This document shows positions 61,813-64,000 of a stretch of 64,000 nucleotides of DNA, piece after piece. The position numbers were made by a program, and so were the translations under genes. The DNA is from Phalacrocorax aristotelis (lineage: Eukaryota; Chordata; Aves; Suliformes; Phalacrocoracidae): positions 20,936,723 through 21,000,722 of the forward strand of contig NC_134282.1 of NCBI RefSeq assembly GCF_949628215.1, read 5' to 3'. Within the stretch, counting starts at the first letter, position 1. Each line of letters opens with the position of its first letter. Under the pieces are notes generated by a model. The model did not search any database. It was not told where the DNA came from and saw nothing but the letters and a program-made list of their open reading frames with translations.

Positions 61813-63618
61813 GCTTCCTTCCAGCAGCATCAGCTGCTTCAGAAAGATCCAGACTATGTAATGAAAAACTTACAAAGGCTCCCAAATCCAGACATGATCA
61901 AAGCTTTGGAATACATAGAAGACCTTCGCAAGCAAACTAACAAGGGAGAAAGCAGCCCTGATTACAATTCTTATCAAAGCGTCCCATATCTCCTGCAACA
62001 GAAAGAAAGCAAAGATCAGGTTCACCTACCAGACAGTGTAAGGGATTCTTTGACTGAAGATGAGTCCCAGTGGGTTAAGGTAATGTTGGAAGCCTTGCGG
62101 CAAGCTGAGAAAGAGTCAAAAGTTGGCCCAAAGGAGAATAAGCCTTATGGTCTGACTTCTGATAACAACTTTCCAGCTGGAGTAACTGATGATTACGAGG
62201 CTTACAAATGGCCTGAGAGGTGGCAAAAATATCTCAAAATGCCACTTGGGCACTATGAAGACAGTTCAAGAGACAGTCCTTTCAAGCGTACTAATGAAAT
62301 AGTGGAAGAACAATACACACCCCAAAGCCTTGCCACGTTGGAGTCTGTGTTTCAGGAGTTGGGGAAGATGGCAGGACCTAACAACCACAAGAAAGAAAGG
62401 CTGGATGAGGACCAGAAATTGTATACAGATGATGAAGATGATGTATATAAAGTAAATAACATTGCCTATGAAGATGTGGTTGGAGGAGAAGATTGGAATC
62501 CCATAGAGGAAAAAGTGGAAAGTCAAACCCAGGAAGAGATAAAAGACAGCAAAGAAGAAATTGATAAACATGAAGAGGAGGTTGATGACGAAATGAAAAG
62601 ATCAGAGAAACTCAGCTTCCTTGAGGATGAAATAAGAAGAGACAATAAAGATCAAATGTCAGAGGACATTTCAAAGCTAATGAATTATTACCTGAAGAGG
62701 CTGATGGGCAGTGCTGCAAATAGGAAATTAAGGACTGGAGGAGAACTTGAGGAAAAAAGAGCACCCATGTTTTTGGATAAGCAACTCGAACCTCAGTCTA
62801 TAGCTCAGCTGATTGAAATCTCAAGGAATTTACAAATTCCTCCTGAGGATTTAATAGACATGTTGAAAGCTGGAGAAAAAAAGCAGCTTCAGAGTGAAAG
62901 GTTGGAAGCTGAGCAGGAAGCAGAATTCCCAGAAGACCTCGACGAAATCGCTGAAACTAATCTAGGACCAAGCGATATATTTAAAAATAATGTAAACCTT
63001 AAAAACGGGTACATGAAGCAGCCTCTTAATGTTATTCCAGAAAATCTACCTGAAGACCTCAATATTGAAGATATTGTCAGTCTTCTGGGAACTGACAATT
63101 TAGCTAATCAGAATCCCTCCTACTTACTAAATCGTCTTAATCAAGAAAATGATTTGCCAAGACTGTCTTACATTCCAAGAAGATTGAAAGGACACCACCC
63201 ATTTCCTAAAGCTGCCTGGATGAATGATTTGGAAAGGCGACAAATGGAGTATGAGAAACTGAATGAGAAGGATGAAGAGCTGGCCGATTACTTGGCAAAG
63301 GTGTTGGCAAAATATCCTGACGTTATCAATACGAACAAGATCAAACGAGTCCCAGTTCCAGCTTCTGAAAGTGCCTTGCAGGAAGATGACCAGCTGGAGC
63401 AGGCCATCAGGGAGCACCTAAGCCAGCTGGGACCACAGGAGGCTGCGAAGTTGGCTTCACTCAGCAAAAGGCTTTCCATGGCCGGGGAAACCGATGACAC
63501 GCAAAACAGGCAGTATCTGGATGAGGATATGCTAGCAAAAGTGCTAGAGTATCTAAAACAGGAGAAATCAGAGCTTGAAAGAGATCATATTACTAAACGG
63601 GCAATGGAAAATATGTAA
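61732..63618 (+). CDS. SCG2: Secretogranin II (chromogranin C) precursor
   Basis: This acidic granin of neuroendocrine secretory granules aids granule formation and is the precursor of bioactive peptides. The whole protein (628 residues, against 617 in human as I recall) lies in one exon. Residues 1-27 form a signal peptide with a hydrophobic core (ALTFFFVIICWVDA) before ASFQQHQLL. Secretoneurin is at 187-219, an EM66-like peptide at 222-288 and a manserin-like peptide at 540-578. The C-terminal KR at 622-623 is followed by AMENM, as in human. Many dibasic sites (185-186, 289-290, 322-323, 342-343, 579-580) suit prohormone convertases. There is no cysteine after the signal peptide, in line with SgII lacking the disulphide loop of CgA and CgB. 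The best conserved parts are secretoneurin and NNIAYEDVVGGEDWNP. The oddity is KK (220-221) where mammals have KR after secretoneurin. The gene is complete and intact. Confidence 0.98.
   Translation: MAETKTFQLEAACALTFFFVIICWVDAASFQQHQLLQKDPDYVMKNLQRLPNPDMIKALEYIEDLRKQTNKGESSPDYNSYQSVPYLLQQKESKDQVHLPDSVRDSLTEDESQWVKVMLEALRQAEKESKVGPKENKPYGLTSDNNFPAGVTDDYEAYKWPERWQKYLKMPLGHYEDSSRDSPFKRTNEIVEEQYTPQSLATLESVFQELGKMAGPNNHKKERLDEDQKLYTDDEDDVYKVNNIAYEDVVGGEDWNPIEEKVESQTQEEIKDSKEEIDKHEEEVDDEMKRSEKLSFLEDEIRRDNKDQMSEDISKLMNYYLKRLMGSAANRKLRTGGELEEKRAPMFLDKQLEPQSIAQLIEISRNLQIPPEDLIDMLKAGEKKQLQSERLEAEQEAEFPEDLDEIAETNLGPSDIFKNNVNLKNGYMKQPLNVIPENLPEDLNIEDIVSLLGTDNLANQNPSYLLNRLNQENDLPRLSYIPRRLKGHHPFPKAAWMNDLERRQMEYEKLNEKDEELADYLAKVLAKYPDVINTNKIKRVPVPASESALQEDDQLEQAIREHLSQLGPQEAAKLASLSKRLSMAGETDDTQNRQYLDEDMLAKVLEYLKQEKSELERDHITKRAMENM
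62290..62388 (+). other. SCG2: Secretoneurin peptide (residues 187-219)
   Basis: The peptide has 33 residues, preceded by KR (185-186) and beginning TNEIVEEQYTPQSLATLESV. It is nearly identical to mammalian secretoneurin up to GK; the end is MAGPNNH. Secretoneurin acts in monocyte attraction, angiogenesis and neuroendocrine signalling in other vertebrates. The site after it is KK (62389-62394), not KR. Confidence 0.95.
62395..62595 (+). other. SCG2: EM66-like peptide (residues 222-288)
   Basis: The segment lies between KK and KR, starts ERLDEDQKLYTDDEDD and ends VDDEM. It has 67 residues, one more than the human 66-residue peptide as I recall it, with the difference in the acidic C-terminal part. 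The NNIAYEDVVGGEDWNP core is conserved. Confidence 0.88.
63349..63465 (+). other. SCG2: Manserin-like peptide (residues 540-578)
   Basis: The 39-residue segment is bounded by KR at 538-539 and at 579-580. It corresponds to the 40-residue mammalian manserin, with the EQAI.EHL core kept and the N-terminal part (VPVPASESALQEDDQ) diverged. Confidence 0.8.
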
Positions 63619-63892
63619 TTGTTCCCCAAATATTATTTCTCTTCAGTGTGTTGACTTCTATCCCAATTCAGTTGTGATTTCTTCCCGCTTTCCCACTAAA
63701 CAACCTATGGTAGACTACATACCATTGAACAGTCTGCATATCTTTCTCAAAGCTGTTATATTGTTTATTGATATACTTATATATATGTTATAAATTATGG
63801 GGCAAACAACAAATTGCTTTGAGTGTTTTAAGAAACAATTTAATGAAATCTAGTAAAACTATAATATGTAAACAAATGACCTTTGCATTGTT

Positions 63893-63898
63893 AATAAA
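63893..63898 (+). terminator. SCG2: SCG2 proximal poly(A) signal AATAAA
   Basis: This is a canonical hexamer 275 bases after the stop codon. Confidence 0.65.
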
Positions 63899-63992
63899 AC
63901 AAGATAAATGAAAAGTGACTATTATCATTTGAGATTTTTAAGATTAATTGGATTATTTTGTTACTGTCTGTAGTGTTTTTTGTGGAGTATCA

Positions 63993-63998
63993 AATAAA
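63993..63998 (+). terminator. SCG2: SCG2 distal poly(A) signal AATAAA
   Basis: The second canonical hexamer is followed by AA at the window edge; the cleavage site would lie outside. Confidence 0.6.
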
Positions 63999-64000
63999 AA

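Larger units (their letters stand above)
63619..64000 (+). other. SCG2: SCG2 3' UTR (may continue past the window)
   Basis: This AT-rich sequence after the stop codon has poly(A) hexamers at 63893-63898 and 63993-63998, so the 3' end is probably either about 63915 or just past the window edge. Confidence 0.75.

Noticed and set aside
62266-63500. Antisense open frames within SCG2
   Set aside because: They are shadows of the SCG2 coding sequence on the opposite strand, with no independent support.
1-64000. tRNA, rRNA, CRISPR arrays, bacterial operons or phage elements
   Set aside because: None was seen on reading. The window has vertebrate gene structure throughout, so these feature types are not expected apart from tRNA genes, for which I found no cloverleaf with A and B boxes.

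Overview
The window is vertebrate nuclear DNA and almost certainly avian. It carries introns with GT/AG borders, CpG-island promoters, a CR1 LINE whose 3' end has the avian type of layout, and a solo retroviral LTR of a kind I recognise from many neoavian genomes. That combination points to a non-galliform bird. The species cannot be named from sequence alone.

There are two protein-coding genes, both on the + strand. AP1S3 (sigma-1C subunit of the AP-1 clathrin adaptor) runs from a CpG island at about 0.96-1.9 kb to a poly(A) signal near 18.73 kb. Its five coding exons give a complete 154-residue protein; exon 1 contributes only the start codon. SCG2 (secretogranin II, a granin of neuroendocrine dense-core vesicles) starts at a CRE/TATA promoter near 58.2 kb, has a short non-coding first exon and a 3.4 kb intron, and then one large coding exon at 61732-63618 (628 residues). 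Its 3' UTR carries poly(A) signals at 63893 and at the last bases of the window. AP1S3 followed by SCG2 in the same orientation matches the order I recall from mammals, so this is conserved synteny. The two genes need not be co-regulated, but both act in the trans-Golgi/secretory-granule branch of the secretory pathway.

The roughly 39 kb between the genes shows no convincing protein gene. It holds a solo LTR with a clean 5-bp target-site duplication (32509-33078, minus strand), a 5'-truncated and frameshifted CR1 copy (about 40998-41765, minus strand), simple repeats and a few G-rich tracts. An older, degraded CR1-like remnant lies inside AP1S3 intron 1 (about 4.43-4.70 kb). The last 350 bases before the SCG2 CRE form an extreme pyrimidine-rich tract followed by a GTG microsatellite and a GC-rich core promoter.

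No undescribed system stands out. The points most worth checking are a KK instead of KR processing site at the C-terminal end of secretoneurin, possible extra dibasic sites in the SCG2 precursor, the unusual DNA structure of the SCG2 promoter, and the well-delimited solo LTR.
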